DNA of 64,000 nt from Diploscapter coronatus (lineage: Eukaryota > Nematoda > Chromadorea > Rhabditida > Rhabditidae), in the NCBI GenBank assembly GCA_964036155.1, contig OZ038423.1, positions 24,815,249-24,879,248 of the forward strand, written 5' to 3'. Both the position numbers and the translations under genes were made by a program. The first letter of the stretch is position 1, and each line of letters opens with the position of its first letter. This document shows, piece after piece, positions 12,601 through 26,136 of this stretch. The notes beneath the pieces are model-generated. The model was given only the letters and a program-made list of their open reading frames with translations. It was not told where the DNA came from and ran no database searches.

Positions 12601-15600
12601 GTTTATTATCTGAGAGTGGTTTTACTGTCTAAGGCCAAAATCTTTCGGAATATATTTTGGGCCCAAGTCTGACTCTTTTTATCTTTAATGCCCATTCACG
12701 CGTGCAATCTCAACATGTTTCTTTCGCTATTCCCCAAACTCTCTTAAAATCTTATGTTATTTCTCGTTTTCGTTCTCCAATCTCTCTGAAAACCCCTTTC
12801 TGTTTCGCATTTCAATCCCGTAGATAAAAACGAAGAATATGAACCTCCGCTGACAGCTTTCGGTTTGTGGTGGAAATCATGATATTCCGAAAACCCCGAT
12901 TCTGACTTTTACTCAAATTTATGATATCCTTTTTAGAGTTACTTCAACTCGTTTTAGTATTTGTCTAAATGTCTCTTTTAATGATAGTTAATATATTTTT
13001 ATTTCGAGTAAAAGTTTGTGCAATTTTACGAATCAACGAATGAAATATCTATTTTGATAATATAATGTTACATGTTTATGAATTCCGTCTTTCTGCCTCT
13101 CTCCATAAATTAGCATATCATCTCTCTTTCGAATGGTAACTGGATAGTGGTCAATTCAGCGAAAGAGAGTCGCCTTTTACTATGTTCTGAGTTCCAAAGG
13201 CTCAGGAATTACGCTTAGTTGCTTAACGAGCTGAAATGGGGATAAAAAGGGGATATGAGAAGCCAAATATCCCCAAAATTTCCATATTAGTACCCTAGTG
13301 GTCACTCGACTTTAGTCACTTGTGAACTTCACCTTTAAATTCAAGTTTCAAGCTGATCCTCATTAAAGTTCTGTTTAAAACTACAAATATTTGAACGAAA
13401 ATTGAAGAACTTCATAGGAAAAACTGATCTTCATACAAATTTTGGTTTTGTTGAACTTCTTCCAACTTTCTCTATAGTATTGCTAGCCATTTCTCAGTTC
13501 TATCTAACTTCCTCTGCGCCTTTTCTCCCCTCACTCTGACCAGTTCTCTCCAATGGTATGCATCATTTGTCGTATTCGCACATTTTTCTATTCTGATACC
13601 AAGATTTCTTAGCCCTTTTCTGGTCATTCAAATCCATCTAAGATTGAACTTTTCGTAAAACTTGGTGATTTCCATAAATTTTACGATTCGCTCAAAACTC
13701 TAATAGTTTTGTTCATTTTTAGAGATTTTTTCTTCTGTGAAACTTTATTATTTTATAATCTTTTTTTACGATTATCTTATCTTTTGAATTATTATTGTTG
13801 TTATAAATTTAATTATTCGTTTTCTTAAATTTGTATCATTTTGCTCGAAGATCCATATTTTTTCCACAAAAATTTGCACTTCTACTCCAGAAAGTTGCAA
13901 ATTTCCCACTATTTTCCCACGCTTTTCTACTACCACCATGACTCAAATCCCTTGCATGCGAACTCTGTTTTGCCCAAAAACATTTTCATATTTCTTAGAA
14001 AAATTTCATTCATCTATTTTTTCTTTTCATTTTTTCGAAATCTTTGAAAATGCCGATCTCATCGCGTTTTGTATGTAATTTCATGGCAAATTTATGCGTT
14101 TCTGAAAACGTGCTTTCTAATTATCTCCTATGCGAGGACACCTGTAAGAAGACTGCAAAAGGGGGTGGGCTGATTTCCGAAATTTTTACAGAAACCTCCC
14201 ATACTTGCAATCCAATGTGTATCTAGCGATATTTTATTCACACGCCGGGTCTATTCATTCAGTGCCTAGAGGGCGTCAAATTTCCTTTCTCGCTCCTTTT
14301 CAATCTCTAAAATTTCCATACTATTTCCATCTCTATGTCATGGGAACAAGAATGATTGTAGTGGCTGAGATACAAATTACTGACCAGTCCCAAATATAGT
14401 TTTTATTTAATCGGAAATATATTACTTTCCGAATCTTTAACTTTTAGAACCGCTATTTAGCATAATTACAGTATTAAACCATCACCTATTTTGCCCAATC
14501 TGAAGGTTAATGACAGGTTTAGGTAGGAGAAGATGGATAAATCTAAATTCTCTCAGATTTGTTAGATATTTAGAATCGTATTTTAAGTTAGATACGTTAG
14601 TTTTTTTTTCAATCCGATAACTTTCAGCTGTTCAAAATATGAAATATCGCGGTTTGCCTTTTTGGAATCGAAAAAATTATGCAACAGTTGTCGACTTTTC
14701 GGCATTTTCATTGCAGCTGCGCCGGTTTTTATCTAACTTTCATCTAATTTTTACCCAGACTTTACAGTTTTCGATTTTCAAGCTGTTAGTTCAACCATTT
14801 TTCCTCTACTCCATACAAAGTCATTAGCGGTTTAGCGCCTATTCTAATTATTCTTACGCCTCGAAGAATAGACTAAACTTGCTTAAATTAGCGTTAAATC
14901 TCAGACTTAACGTGTTAATGACCAAGCATGGACTTACGGCGGATAATTTGATAATGCATTCATTAATGCGTCTAAATCCTCGATCTCTGCAAGTTTTTGG
15001 CGGATTTTGGGGATATATGAAATCCTTTAGTTGGATAGGAAAGAGGATATTCCCATACCTGAGGCTCTAATATATCCACTATTTATCCTCGAGTACTTGA
15101 CATCTTGTTAATGCCTTCTATAGACTGTAAGAGCACTCAATTTGAATGCCCCCAGGACTCGCACCCCGACTCCTTTCGGGGAGGAAATTTTGAGATCCTC
15201 GACTTTATGACGAGTTGACATAACCTAGATTTGCATGAATGGATATGAGAAGTGTATTCTAATTCATGAAGTACAAATTATTCCGTTCCTTTCACTTATA
15301 AAGAAAACCGTATCTCCTTTATTCAAATTTGTTGATATCTTTCTGAAAATGTTTGGTCTCTTCTTGGAAATTTTTGATCTCCTTTACTTTTTCTTATTTC
15401 CTATTTCGTTCTCTTTTTTCTCTCGAATTATGCTTACAGGTGTTCTCTGTAATTATCTTTCTTCCTCGAAAAATCGGAAAATGTGGTTTCCAAACTGGAT
15501 TCTTGCCAGATTCTCATTTCCTTCCCAGAACACTTCCAGTCATTCCAAAGTCGACCTTTGTAATTTTTCAATTGAGAGGAGCGACAGAACAGTATAAGTC

Positions 15601-18600
15601 GCATTGATGCAGTAGAATTACGAAAAATGTAGACTTTTTCATTTAATGCAAGAATTGTTCGTCAATCGGCCTTTTCTCCATTCAAGTCGAGTTTTATTAC
15701 TCGTTTTTCACCCTGAGAACTATTATCCCGATCCGTATTCCCAATACATTAACTCGTCAAAGATTTCGTGTATTGTATCCTAGGAAATTTTCAACTTTTC
15801 TGAGAATTACTGTACTTAATCTATCTTTTAAATTCTGAAATTGTCTTCTGATTTGTAGATAATCCCTTTTATTTTCATAATACCTCTAGGGTTGAGGTAA
15901 GCTAATTTTAACAGATTACTGTATTTTCTTTAAAAGTCCGTATTGCACACAATTATTGCGCAATCTATGCCACATTTCCACGCCTAATTTGGAGCAATCG
16001 CGCTAATTCATTCCATGGCCTCTAAATGAATGAACAGCACTTGAACTCCATCAAATGAGCAGTCAAATTAGCCAAGTTGAACAAGACAAAAACACGTGTC
16101 ATGGAGGAGCCAAGTCAAGGACGCAGAGTAATTTGAATAGGCCAGATCTTGCTTTTGTCTTAGGTAATAGGAGTAACTTGCCTAAATTTTTTGAGTTTAC
16201 CCAAAACTGAATTTCTACTTTAAAAATTAGAACTTTTACTCGAAATTTTTGATTTTTACCCTAACATTTGTGACAACTTGCATTTTTCCCAAAACTTCCC
16301 CAACCATATGATGCACTTACTCTAATCGTCTTACTTAATTTTTCTTCTTTGTCGTGAATTTTTGCCGCCTTTTCCACAAATTTCCGAACCAACTCGCACC
16401 GACTTTTTGATGGCTGGCTTTATCGGAAAAATTTATAATTTTTGCAAAATTTTTCGCTTCTTTCAGGGGAAAAGCCAAAATAGGGCTCTATTCAACAAAA
16501 ATTCCGTTGAAAAGACCTTTCGCTTTTGGATTATGAAAAATTTATGACGAAAAATGGAGACTTCCTTCATATTTACCCGAAAAATCTTCTTATATCTGAT
16601 TATAAATACAGATATACGATTTGGCGGATACATACGGATTTCATATATCCGAAACTCCTGAATCATATGCGAAAAGTGTTTAGAATGTGAAGTTTCTCTA
16701 ATCGCTTTAGCTTTACTATTCAAAAATTCATATCTCCTAGAAAAGCCGATTTCTTTTCGAAAAAACGATGCTAGATAAGCGCGAAAAGCTACCATAAATC
16801 TTGGCAAAAGCAACACAGGAAAGATGTGTCTCCTTTACCTAAAAAATACCCATAAAAATTTTAATATCTATCTCGGAAATTGCAGTTTTTACGTTATCTT
16901 TTTCTTTAGAAGGTCAAAAACCCCTTTCTCTTTGGAGTGCTGATAACATATGCTTATAATGATAAATATCCTTGCTCTTTCCTTGCTACGGCCAAATTCA
17001 TTTATCCTCTTTTTCCCTCTGGAATTTCTAAATCTGATTTTCCAGACGAGAAGGATGGGCGTGGCTAAATTAGAGGCCTTTGCAGCCAGGGGGGCGTGGC
17101 CTAAATTGCTCATCCGAACGCGTACGAGATTTCGCTATGTAACTTATCCCCCCCCATTACAACCGAACGAATCTCAATATATAGCTAAAGCGTTTGGATA
17201 TACTATTTTCATATGTTTTGTTTCAGTTGTTTTACTTCATTGTATTTCACATGTATTGGATATCAGTATAAATAGCGTGCGTATGTTTTCATAAGTTTAG
17301 TTTCTTCTTCAAAATCTAGGTATTTTTCTCTCAAAATCATATCATTTTTCATGATTTCTTTGATATTATGACTGATCTATGAATATTTTCCATTTTTGAG
17401 AACGTTTTCATTAATTTAGTCTCAAATTTAATGAATTCTACTTTACGACTAAAGTACGCGTTATAATTTGAAATCTACGACTAATTTGCGCATAAATGAT
17501 AATTTCTTCCCTGCATTATGTTTGATGTGCCCTCTCCCCCTCCCTCTAGGCATTGTTTATCTTATTATCATTCCGGTCGCGGCACGCTTAGATTCTCCTC
17601 TTCTTTTCTTCTGAAGTGGCCGCCCCACTCCGCCTTATCACTTAGAAATTACTTCTTCTAGTCATTTCCTAAAGGATTTCCGGTATTTCAAATATCTCCG
17701 CAGAGATTTTTTATCCTAAAATTGTATAATTCGTAAATATCGTATTTTAACAGGGTTACCATATGTTTAATTTTGATTTTAGTTTAGTTTAGTCCAAAAT
17801 ATTTCTTTTCTTTCTCAGGTAATATAATTTTAAGCTATCTGTTGAAAGTTTAAATATCTGCTTAAGCTTAGATCGGAAATACCACAAATTTCTAACAGGA
17901 TTACCATACACTTAAAACATTTCCTTTTCATTGTTTAAGTTTAAAACTACTTTTTTAGTTATACTTTTCAGAAACTACCTGTAAGCTTAAGTCACAAGTT
18001 TAAGGGTTAAGTCTGACGTGTTCGGCATAGGTTCTTTGTGAGGAATAACGAATAATCCCTAATGCAACATGTCTGACATGTTCTTTTTCTACTTAAGCAA
18101 TATATATTGATTCGTCAAGCTGAATTCTTTGCTTAAATACTATAATGAGTGCGCTAAACCTTTTCTTTCAGTTTTTCCATCATTTAAATAGTCAGACTCT
18201 CTTTATGTGTTACTTCTATTGGTAGAAGTAAGAATTTGAAACTTCGGAGATCGGACCAGGAATTTTTAGGTCGAATTTAAAGTTTGAGTTTAAGACTGCA
18301 ATAATTTTTCGATCTGAAACTTTGCGCCTTCTTCCGATTTCTTAATCTGCTTTTCCGGCTTAAATTCTCTCATCAAAATCATCTCTCAATTCGGAATTCC
18401 GAGGAGCGAGTTTTTACGAAAATATTCCTCGAGCCTCAAGCCAAATAGAATTACTTTTCTCGCGCTCTCGGAAAGGCGACTCTCAATTTCCTTATTTAGC
18501 CTCAGCAAAAAATTCGATTTCCTAGTTTATCGATCAAAAGATCTAGAAAACTGCTGGATTTCGACTTTTTCTAGAAGCTTTGTACTTTTAAATTTTCTTC

Positions 18601-21600
18601 CAGAGCATCAGTACTTCATTCCCGAACTTTGCAAAGACGCGGCTCTTTTTCATCCTATCCTAACATTGCGTAACCACCAGATGCATTACTCTGAACAGAC
18701 ATTTGATCCATTACTTTCTGCTTTGTTCGGTTTTTACCGAGATTGTAATATTTACGATATTCTAATTAATTTTCTTCTAAAACTGCAAGTTATTTAATCG
18801 TTCTCTGGGTAAAAGTCGTTGCAAGTTAACATCTAAGAAGAGAATGGAACGCTTCGCCGACTCAGGTAATAAGTTCGCGCGACAGTTGCTTAGAGATGTT
18901 AGAGAACAAGAGATGCAGAAGAGAGTTGAGAGACGAGAAATATATCGTAAAGACAACGGCAAAACAGTTTTATGGCTAATTTGCACTAGAGCGGAAGGCG
19001 GTTGTAAAGAATTTCAGAATGCGCAATGAAAAGTCGGAAAATTTTCTGAACGGTATAATAGTTATAATTTCCCATTTTATCGGAAAGTTCAAAAATGCTG
19101 AAAAAGTGAAATTTATGAACCTCTATTTTATCAAAGTGTATTTTATTTAAGTTATCTCAAAAATCCATGTAATTTTTAGAGAGCTTCTATTTTATTATGT
19201 GCTTCTTTTATCTTTTACTATAAGATCCTAAAAATCCAGATTTTTATATGATCATGCCAAAACAAACATATCATCCCTTTCGTAGTCAAAGATGGGCTAA
19301 TTAATCAAATAACTGCTCCGTTCTTTGTCTGGTCATTAATGTCAAAGGCTAGCCGCCTTTCGCCTACTTAGGATCTCCCTAATCCGGCCAAATCCGAGTA
19401 TATCCACAGGTATTCTCTGATAAATCCCACCTCACTTCTCACATTTTCCGAAAAAAGCCACCGAAAACCGTGAAAATCACCTCGATTAACCCTTAGAAGG
19501 TATTATTCTATTTTGGGTAAAAAAGTGCTATTTCATATTTTTGGTTTCTCTTATCTAACATTTACTTTATTTATTTAAAAATCCGAATTTAACTGAATAG
19601 TATTTTGTTTGGAAGAAAACGAACTATTTTGATTTTCGGTAAATCTCTTTATGATTTTCTGCCAACCTTTACCGAGCACTTACCATATTTGACCAGTAGA
19701 CCCCCACTTAAAGCTTACCTTTTGAATAGGATTAAGACTTCGATTCAAGTACAGATCTCGACATCCACTTGCCTTTGTGTCTTCTACTTATACCGCATAT
19801 TTAGAGGGAATCTTATAAGAAAATTTGAAGGCCTTCTATTAAGTTTGCACGATACCAATATGATTTGATCTTTTTTGTTCTTGCAAGAGTGTCATATCTT
19901 TCAAATCTAAATCTAAAGCAAAATCGATTTACTTTAGAGAACTTTATTTTAGGGACTCTTATTCTAATTTCACGATATCAATAATATTTGACCTTGTCAA
20001 TATGCTAATCACCATTGCGCTCTTATCTTCGACTTGTAAATGGACGGGATTACGCCATTAGCGTTGTCAAATATGTGTCCACATATAGATTTTCTCATTC
20101 TCTCTCAAAATCACAAACTATTTCTCGAAAATAACACCTTTTAACTTTTTTTTCTTTACTTCTGTACTCTCCAAATGAGAGATAAAATCAAAGTATTAAC
20201 GCGCATTAGAATTCACATATAGGCGGTTGGCAATTCACTAACCTTTCTTTCTTTCTTTCGCTATTTTTTCGCCAATATTTTGTCCTTTCGTATTTTATTA
20301 TCTCGATGAAATCTCTCGATTCCGATATCTTGCCATACGGGGAAATTGCCGATTTTACAGGCGCAAAACATGAGGCTAATTTAATTGGGCAGGTATTGTA
20401 AAATTTATCTTCTTTGACTTTGTCAAGATTTTCCTTTATTAAAAATTCTTAGATAAGTCGAAATTTACTTAGATCATATTTTATTAAACAAAATTGACTT
20501 ACTCCGGGTTTTCTATCGATTTTTGTCATCCTTCATAAAATATGCTGAAAATAGCGTCATTAAAATGATGTTTTCTCATGAAAGTCTTAGTCAATTGCAT
20601 TAAACTTTCTCATGCTCTTTATTTATTTCTTTGATCGCACCGATTCTAAGCTAAAACATAGGTCAGATCTCCCCGTTGAATTCGCGAAAATGTATGGGAA
20701 CTTAAAACTACGAGGATTCTTGCCCATCAGAAATGAATCCTATTTTTGTTTGCAAAAAGCGTATCCATATTTTCCTCTAGGCGAATTCACAATTAGGCGC
20801 GTTGGGAAAGTCATGATTTCTTTAAAAGGGTCCTGAAAATCTCAGGGTAGTGTGAGCTAGAGAATTTGTAAAAAGTCAGTTTCTAAAATTTCCGATATTC
20901 TCTTCATTCTAAGATGATTTCTTCGAGATTTGCTATTTTATTGATCATTTTACAACCATCATTTTATTGATCATCTACAAAAACTAGCGAAAATTATGTG
21001 TATCATTATTTGCCACTTTTCAAGTACCAGCCAAACTTATTACTTCCACTGACTCTTACTGTGCGTGAATGAACATGTTGGTTTTGAGAGAAAATGCGAA
21101 ATATCATTCGAAAATGACAGAGCGAAAAAGAGGCAGAGAAAATTCTGCTTGTCCGACTCTCGTAACCCATTAGGACACTTGAAATTTCTCATGTTATGTT
21201 ATCTGTGTCCTCTCAGAAACCCGTACTATTTCACTGGTCTTCTTTTTCGCTGTGATATCTCAGTTTGAAAACTCTATCACTATCACGACCTCTAGATTTT
21301 CATGTTAATTTCCGATTATGTATTTTTGGGTAAAATGCCTTTATAAGGAAGTGTGTTCTGTATAACATATGGGATTTGATATATCCACTTTATCCCTTGA
21401 TCCTTCAAACATCTGTTACCATTCCATGACAATCAAAAAATATCTCAAGAGCCATTTTCTAAAAACCACTTCTTGCCTATCTTTTCTCAAAACTTGTATA
21501 TCTTTTTCTTCTTCGCCTTTTCTAGATACAGATCTTACCTAACACCTTTTCGCGAGAGATTTCAAGATAAGTCCACTTTGAATCTGAAAAAGTATCCTAT

Positions 21601-21875
21601 TTTTCGCTATGTTTCACCAATTTACTACCTCGAATTATTCAAGCGTGGTTCCTTAATTTTAGATTGTTACCTAAATTTTCGGTCTAAGCGCGTAGATCTA
21701 AGCGTTTATGCGGTAAAGGTTGGGTAATTCTCAAATGGTCCGAAAAAGGGGCCAGATTAGGAATTAGGGTCGGCCGCGCTTTACCCCAGCCGGTGTTAAT
21801 AATTATGCATAAGGGTTAAGCTCGCGTAATTTGCATTGTTCATTTTTATCCGACCTTACAGAAGGATAGATCTAT

Positions 21876-21883
21876 GGGCGGGG
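21876..21883 (+). promoter_or_regulatory. GC box upstream of the 22021 gene
   Basis: GGGCGGGG lies 138 nt before the ATG in otherwise AT-rich sequence. The same octamer occurs 250 nt upstream of the Eph start (43052-43059). Such sites bind Sp1/KLF zinc-finger proteins in animals; its role here is inferred from position. Confidence 0.4.
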
Positions 21884-22011
21884 TCTAGTATTCTCTTTTC
21901 CGTTTACTTGGATACATCATTCTACATCTTCATTACATCTTACTTCAAATTTGAAATTCTAATTTTCGCTTAACTTGTATAATTTGAACTCTTTCAAAAT
22001 TTAATTTCAAA

Positions 22012-22020
22012 AATTTCAGA
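22012..22020 (+). other. Probable trans-splice acceptor at the start codon
   Basis: AAATTTCAG ends exactly at the base before the ATG at 22021 and matches the splice-acceptor consensus of the gene's own introns. In nematodes such a site directly before the start codon usually receives a spliced leader. It could instead be the 3' end of an ordinary 5' UTR intron. Confidence 0.5.
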
Positions 22021-25008
22021 ATGGGTGCGTTTCGCTATAAGACCTATTGGCTGTTCACTCTTATGTCGGTATTTTCGTCAAGTTTTGCGGATCCCTTTTG
22101 GGTTACAATTGAAGTTTCGGCCGTGGACTGGAGAGACGGATGCCTAACCACTGCGCAATGTTCCCAGCCCAGATTTAAGGTAAGCTAATTTTTAGCCAAC
22201 TTAAAACGTTTAAATGTAGTTAATTGCATTTGGCAATCCGTTAATTTTCTGTTTCTCTAACAACAATGTTAGTTTTATGTTAACTAAAATACTAAATTTA
22301 GCTCCTCGAAGATCTGATTCCCATCAATGAACATCAGTCCGTATCCTGGCCGGTTAGCGACCGAATGATTCAGGTACAGATTTGTTTATTTTTATAAAAA
22401 TTTAGCAAAGGTAAATGTCGTTGGAAATAAATCGGCAAAAGGAGCGTTTATGCTAATTGCCGTTTATTGTCCGTGCGCCAAAACATCGCAAGTTTATGAC
22501 AAAAGGAGATGACCGTTTTCGGCCTTCTCTTTCGGCTCATATTTTGATTGGCTGGACGACCTCCAAATCGGAACATATTTACATGCAAATTACGCACGCG
22601 AAAACACATGAAATATTAAATAACGGGGAAATTAATGAAAAAATAAACGTCTATTTCAGTATTAAAATATGCTAATTTCAGGACTCAGTCAGACCATTCG
22701 TGGCATTTTGGCCGAGTGGTAGATTGGACGATCTGAGTTTAGCTGCCCAAGTCGTGGGCACGGATCCGGCCTATGGATTCCCCAGAGTTTGCGACCAAAC
22801 AACCGCGATTCGGCTGTTTCCGGAGGAGGATGGAAATTCCGGCAAGAATGTGGTAAAATATAAGATTGCTTCTAACAAATAAAACATAGATCCAAATAAA
22901 AAATATAGTAGCCTGAGACTAAGACAAATAATGGTAGCTCTTGTTATTATTCTTATTACATGCAAAATTGCGTAACTCTATGTCTTCACAGTTCTTATGT
23001 ATCATTTTCTAGCCATGCAATATCCTGGAAATCCTTCCATATCCCAAGCATATCCACACAAGCAGATGTTAAATTGCAACATTTCCCGAATGGAAAATTC
23101 CAGCTGCCTTTCAAAAGCGCGTGTCAAAATTGTCGGTTTTTATTCAGAAATGTCGTTCTTAGGTTTGCAAGAACAAAAAATCGAAAGAAAGCAATAAATT
23201 ATAACTCTAACCGGCAATTATCGAGGTCTTTAGCCATATGAAAAAGGTCTGCGAGAATTAGATTAATGGAGATTTTGACCTTTCAGAGAAAAGAGTATCT
23301 TAACCTAAAAAATGCTACTTGTGAGGTTTTTTTTTCAAAAAAAAAACAAATTCTATGAATTATTATAATCCTAAAAAGTTCGAATTTTTCCTAGCTGACT
23401 CATAAAATGTTTAGATCCGAGTCCACCGGGGTGAAATTTCGTCGTCTGAGGATGGAAATGCGAGAAGAGTTATGACGATCAGGGGAAAATGCTTCAATGC
23501 AACAATTACCGTGCAAAAACACGCTGAAAGATGCCCGTGGTGTCCCGACCCGAGAGAAGTCACAATAATAGGACAGGAGGTGAAAAATAAGAAAAATCAG
23601 TAAATTTAAAGATCTGCTCCATCGCTAAATTTTTGGCATTAAAGCATTTTTGAAATGAGAAAAGCGGATCTTCAAATTCTTCTGTAAGATATCAAAATTT
23701 ACAATGTCCATAGTGTTGTTAGATTTTAGTATCGCTTATTAATAGGGAGTTGATAATATTTATAAACAAAAAGGCAATTTGACAGTTTAGCTAAACTCCG
23801 ATCCCTCTGTGTCGGCGTCAATTTTGTCGCAGCTCCGTGGAGAGGACGGTCTGATGCATTTGGGTATCGTAGTTCTAGCCCTAGTCGCGATTGTTACTTC
23901 GGCAGCCTTCGGATGCCTATTGGTTGTTTATCTGAGGCAGAAGAAGTAACTGTTTACCTAACTTTAAAACTTAAACCTTCAAATTTTTTAGATTGCACAA
24001 GCAAATCTCCGTCAAGCCAAGATTTCACCCGTACACGCCAGCTACGTTGGTGCCGAAATCTGATGATGAAAACCGGTATGAAACTATAGTTTATCAAGGA
24101 CATTATCACTCTTTATCATAAATCTAAAAATCTCCGAATCTAGGATTTTTTTCATTGGCTATTGTAAATCATCTTTATCCTTGCAAGAAGATACCTTTGC
24201 AACTTTATATTTCCTTTTCTCTTTATCTCTCTATATCCTGGCTTATCTCTAATCAGGATATGATGAATGGCTAGGCGTTCACACCTATCCATTTACTCGT
24301 AAAGTCAGCTGGTCCGAACGAGAATGATGAAGGAAATGATTTATTTGCGGGATTTCTGTGGGAGAAGAGATATGACTAATCACCAGGACTTTAACAATAT
24401 TGTCTGATAGTAATTAAGGCAAACATATCTTAGGGGTTTTTTGCAAAGATACTTTTTCTTATGAGGTTCGAAACTTAAACATAGTGTGCTTCTAACATCT
24501 TACTACTAGGCTATGACACCCGATTGACAGAAGAGTTTTAGATATGATATGCCGTGGGAACAAAGCCGACCTTTGACATATTGGCTCTCTTCGTCGCATA
24601 AATGCACGTCTGATGGTGGAACGACAACATCACCGCTGGACTCTGCTTCTTCTTTGGGTAAAATTTTAAGGATATTAAAAGACGAATAAGTTTTAAATTC
24701 CTGAAAATAAAAAAAATAATTTATCCGAATAGCATAACTTTAAAAATCAAATAATTTGAATATTCTGAGTTAAATGAGTTTTCAAGTTTGTTAAAAATCA
24801 ATGGTTTCAATTTTCAGGAGCCGGCCAAGCGGTGTACACCCACAACGGATATCAGACGTATCGACCTCCACCCCCACCCATCATCAATGCGCCATTTGGC
24901 GCAGCGCCTAATGGAGCACTGCCACAACAAACCCGACTTTATCACCACATTTCACCAAACTCCTCGTCCCTATCGAGACATGATGATTCTGGGCTGGAAT
25001 CGGTTTAA
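22021..25008 (+). CDS. Uncharacterised type I membrane protein with C-terminal PDZ ligand
   Basis: I do not recognise the family. Eight exons (22021-22179, 22302-22373, 22682-22852, 23415-23579, 23791-23945, 23992-24075, 24542-24657, 24818-25008) give 370 residues with consistent phases. Residues 1-23 form a signal peptide (hydrophobic core, then SSSFA before DPFW). The ectodomain of about 185 residues has seven cysteines, including DGC, AQC, VCDQ, GKCFN and RCPWC. A membrane helix spans about 213-236, followed by basic RQKKLHK. The cytoplasmic tail is Pro/Ser/Tyr-rich (MPWEQSRPLTYWLSSSH, YRPPPPPIINAPFG) and ends DDSGLESV, a class I PDZ-binding C-terminus. The exon at 23791 starts behind GTTTAG. 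It converges on the Eph gene, leaving 1.1 kb between stop codons. Cell-surface receptor or scaffold-anchored adhesion protein is inference. Confidence 0.85.
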
Positions 25009-25455
25009 GATTTGTCTAAACTCCTAAATTTGTCCTAATCTTACGTTTAAAAAAGTTTGGGCTATCTCAAATTTTTCTTGGATATTCTTTTAAAAGGTTC
25101 TCAAATCTAGCCTTATTTGGGAATTTAAATTCTATAAAATTGAGCTTTCCCGGTTCCAGCATCTCGTTGATTCAAACTTTAACTTAATTGTTTGTTTTAA
25201 GCAAATTGGTACAAAAATCTTTCAACTCTGAAGAAAATTGCTTCAATGTAATCGTTGATAATCTGTTGAATTATCAATTCTTCACTACTTCATGCGGGTT
25301 CACATGGTTTCTAGTCGGAACGGGTGATATTGTTATTTTAAGTAGGCCCGCTTATTTTCTTCGTAAATTTTAATTTAACTCACAACAATCTCTTTAATCA
25401 CTTTAATCACATCTCAGGACATATTCTATTGTAATTCAATATTTTAAGCTTGAAT

Positions 25456-25461
25456 AATAAA
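25456..25461 (+). terminator. Poly(A) signal of the 22021-25008 gene
   Basis: AATAAA about 450 nt after the stop codon, followed by T-rich sequence. It lies inside the short gap to the convergent Eph gene. Confidence 0.5.
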
Positions 25462-26136
25462 TTGTATTTTATTTTAACCATGATTTTTGAATATTTACAA
25501 TTAAATTGATCGACCTAAAGGTGAAATCACAGGAAGTTACATCGGCATAATTTTAGTTTAAGATTTTTAGCTAAAGATGAATCATTTAAGTTTAAGAGCA
25601 ATTTTCATCTAAAGGCACGAAAAACTGGCAGTGAATTTGAAAGTTAAGGAGGAATAATTTCAAGGTAAATGATTTTTAAATTTAAACTGCAAAGACTCAG
25701 TCAAACCCGTCTAAATTATGACATATTAAAACTTGACATCATAACTAAAAGAAAATCGAATTTCGATGAATGAATAATGAATAACACCAGTTTTGATGAA
25801 AGTAATTTCGTTGAAAATAAATTGAAAAATCTAAATTTAACATAGTAGCATAAAATAAACTCGAATTTTGGCTAAAAATTAAAGATATTTGGTCCACTAT
25901 GTTAAACGTTGAACTTAACATAGTGTGTAAATGATATTCAAATTCAGGTAGTCAGCATTATTTTTAATTATAAAAATTCTATATTATATTTAAACTCAGT
26001 CAAAATTACCAGATTACTTTACATCACTATGCTAAATTTAATCAGAAAATCTTAGAGTTGGCAATTTAAATCAACGTATTCCAAGAAAATAATGTTCAAG
26101 GAAGATGTTATTACGCTAAATGTAATGCTTTAAAAA
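25462..26136. other. Gap between two convergent 3' ends
   Basis: AT-rich sequence holding the Eph 3' UTR. No canonical AATAAA is visible for the minus strand; a weaker ATTAAA (TTTAAT on plus, near 26037) is the only candidate I see. No coding signal. Confidence 0.5.

Larger units (their letters stand above)
6201..22020. other. Long intergenic stretch without a supported gene
   Basis: About 15.8 kb of AT-rich sequence. No open frame here combines good splice sites with recognisable protein sequence. It contains several copies of the ATATATGAAATCC near-palindrome (around 9873, 10251, 10531, 10550, 12491, 13249, 15009, 16635, 21371), a tRNA-like fragment near 9560-9640, and a small GC-rich patch at 17040-17170 with two GGGCGTGGC sites. 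The part nearest 22021 presumably holds the promoter of the next gene. An exon of an unrecognised gene could be hidden; the longest unexplained open frame is 7423-7962. Confidence 0.6.

Noticed and set aside
16950..17294. Open frame with an apparent membrane helix next to GGGCGTGGC sites
   Set aside because: The hydrophobic part is what T-rich DNA gives in this frame; no exon structure. The GC sites are kept as a regulatory observation.
18777..19029. Overlapping open frames on both strands, one with an Arg/Glu-rich helix
   Set aside because: No splice partner, no domain; the sense candidate is only 61 codons.
23324..23348. Perfect A/T hairpin (T-run followed by A-run)
   Set aside because: Simple low-complexity sequence inside an intron; no sign of function.
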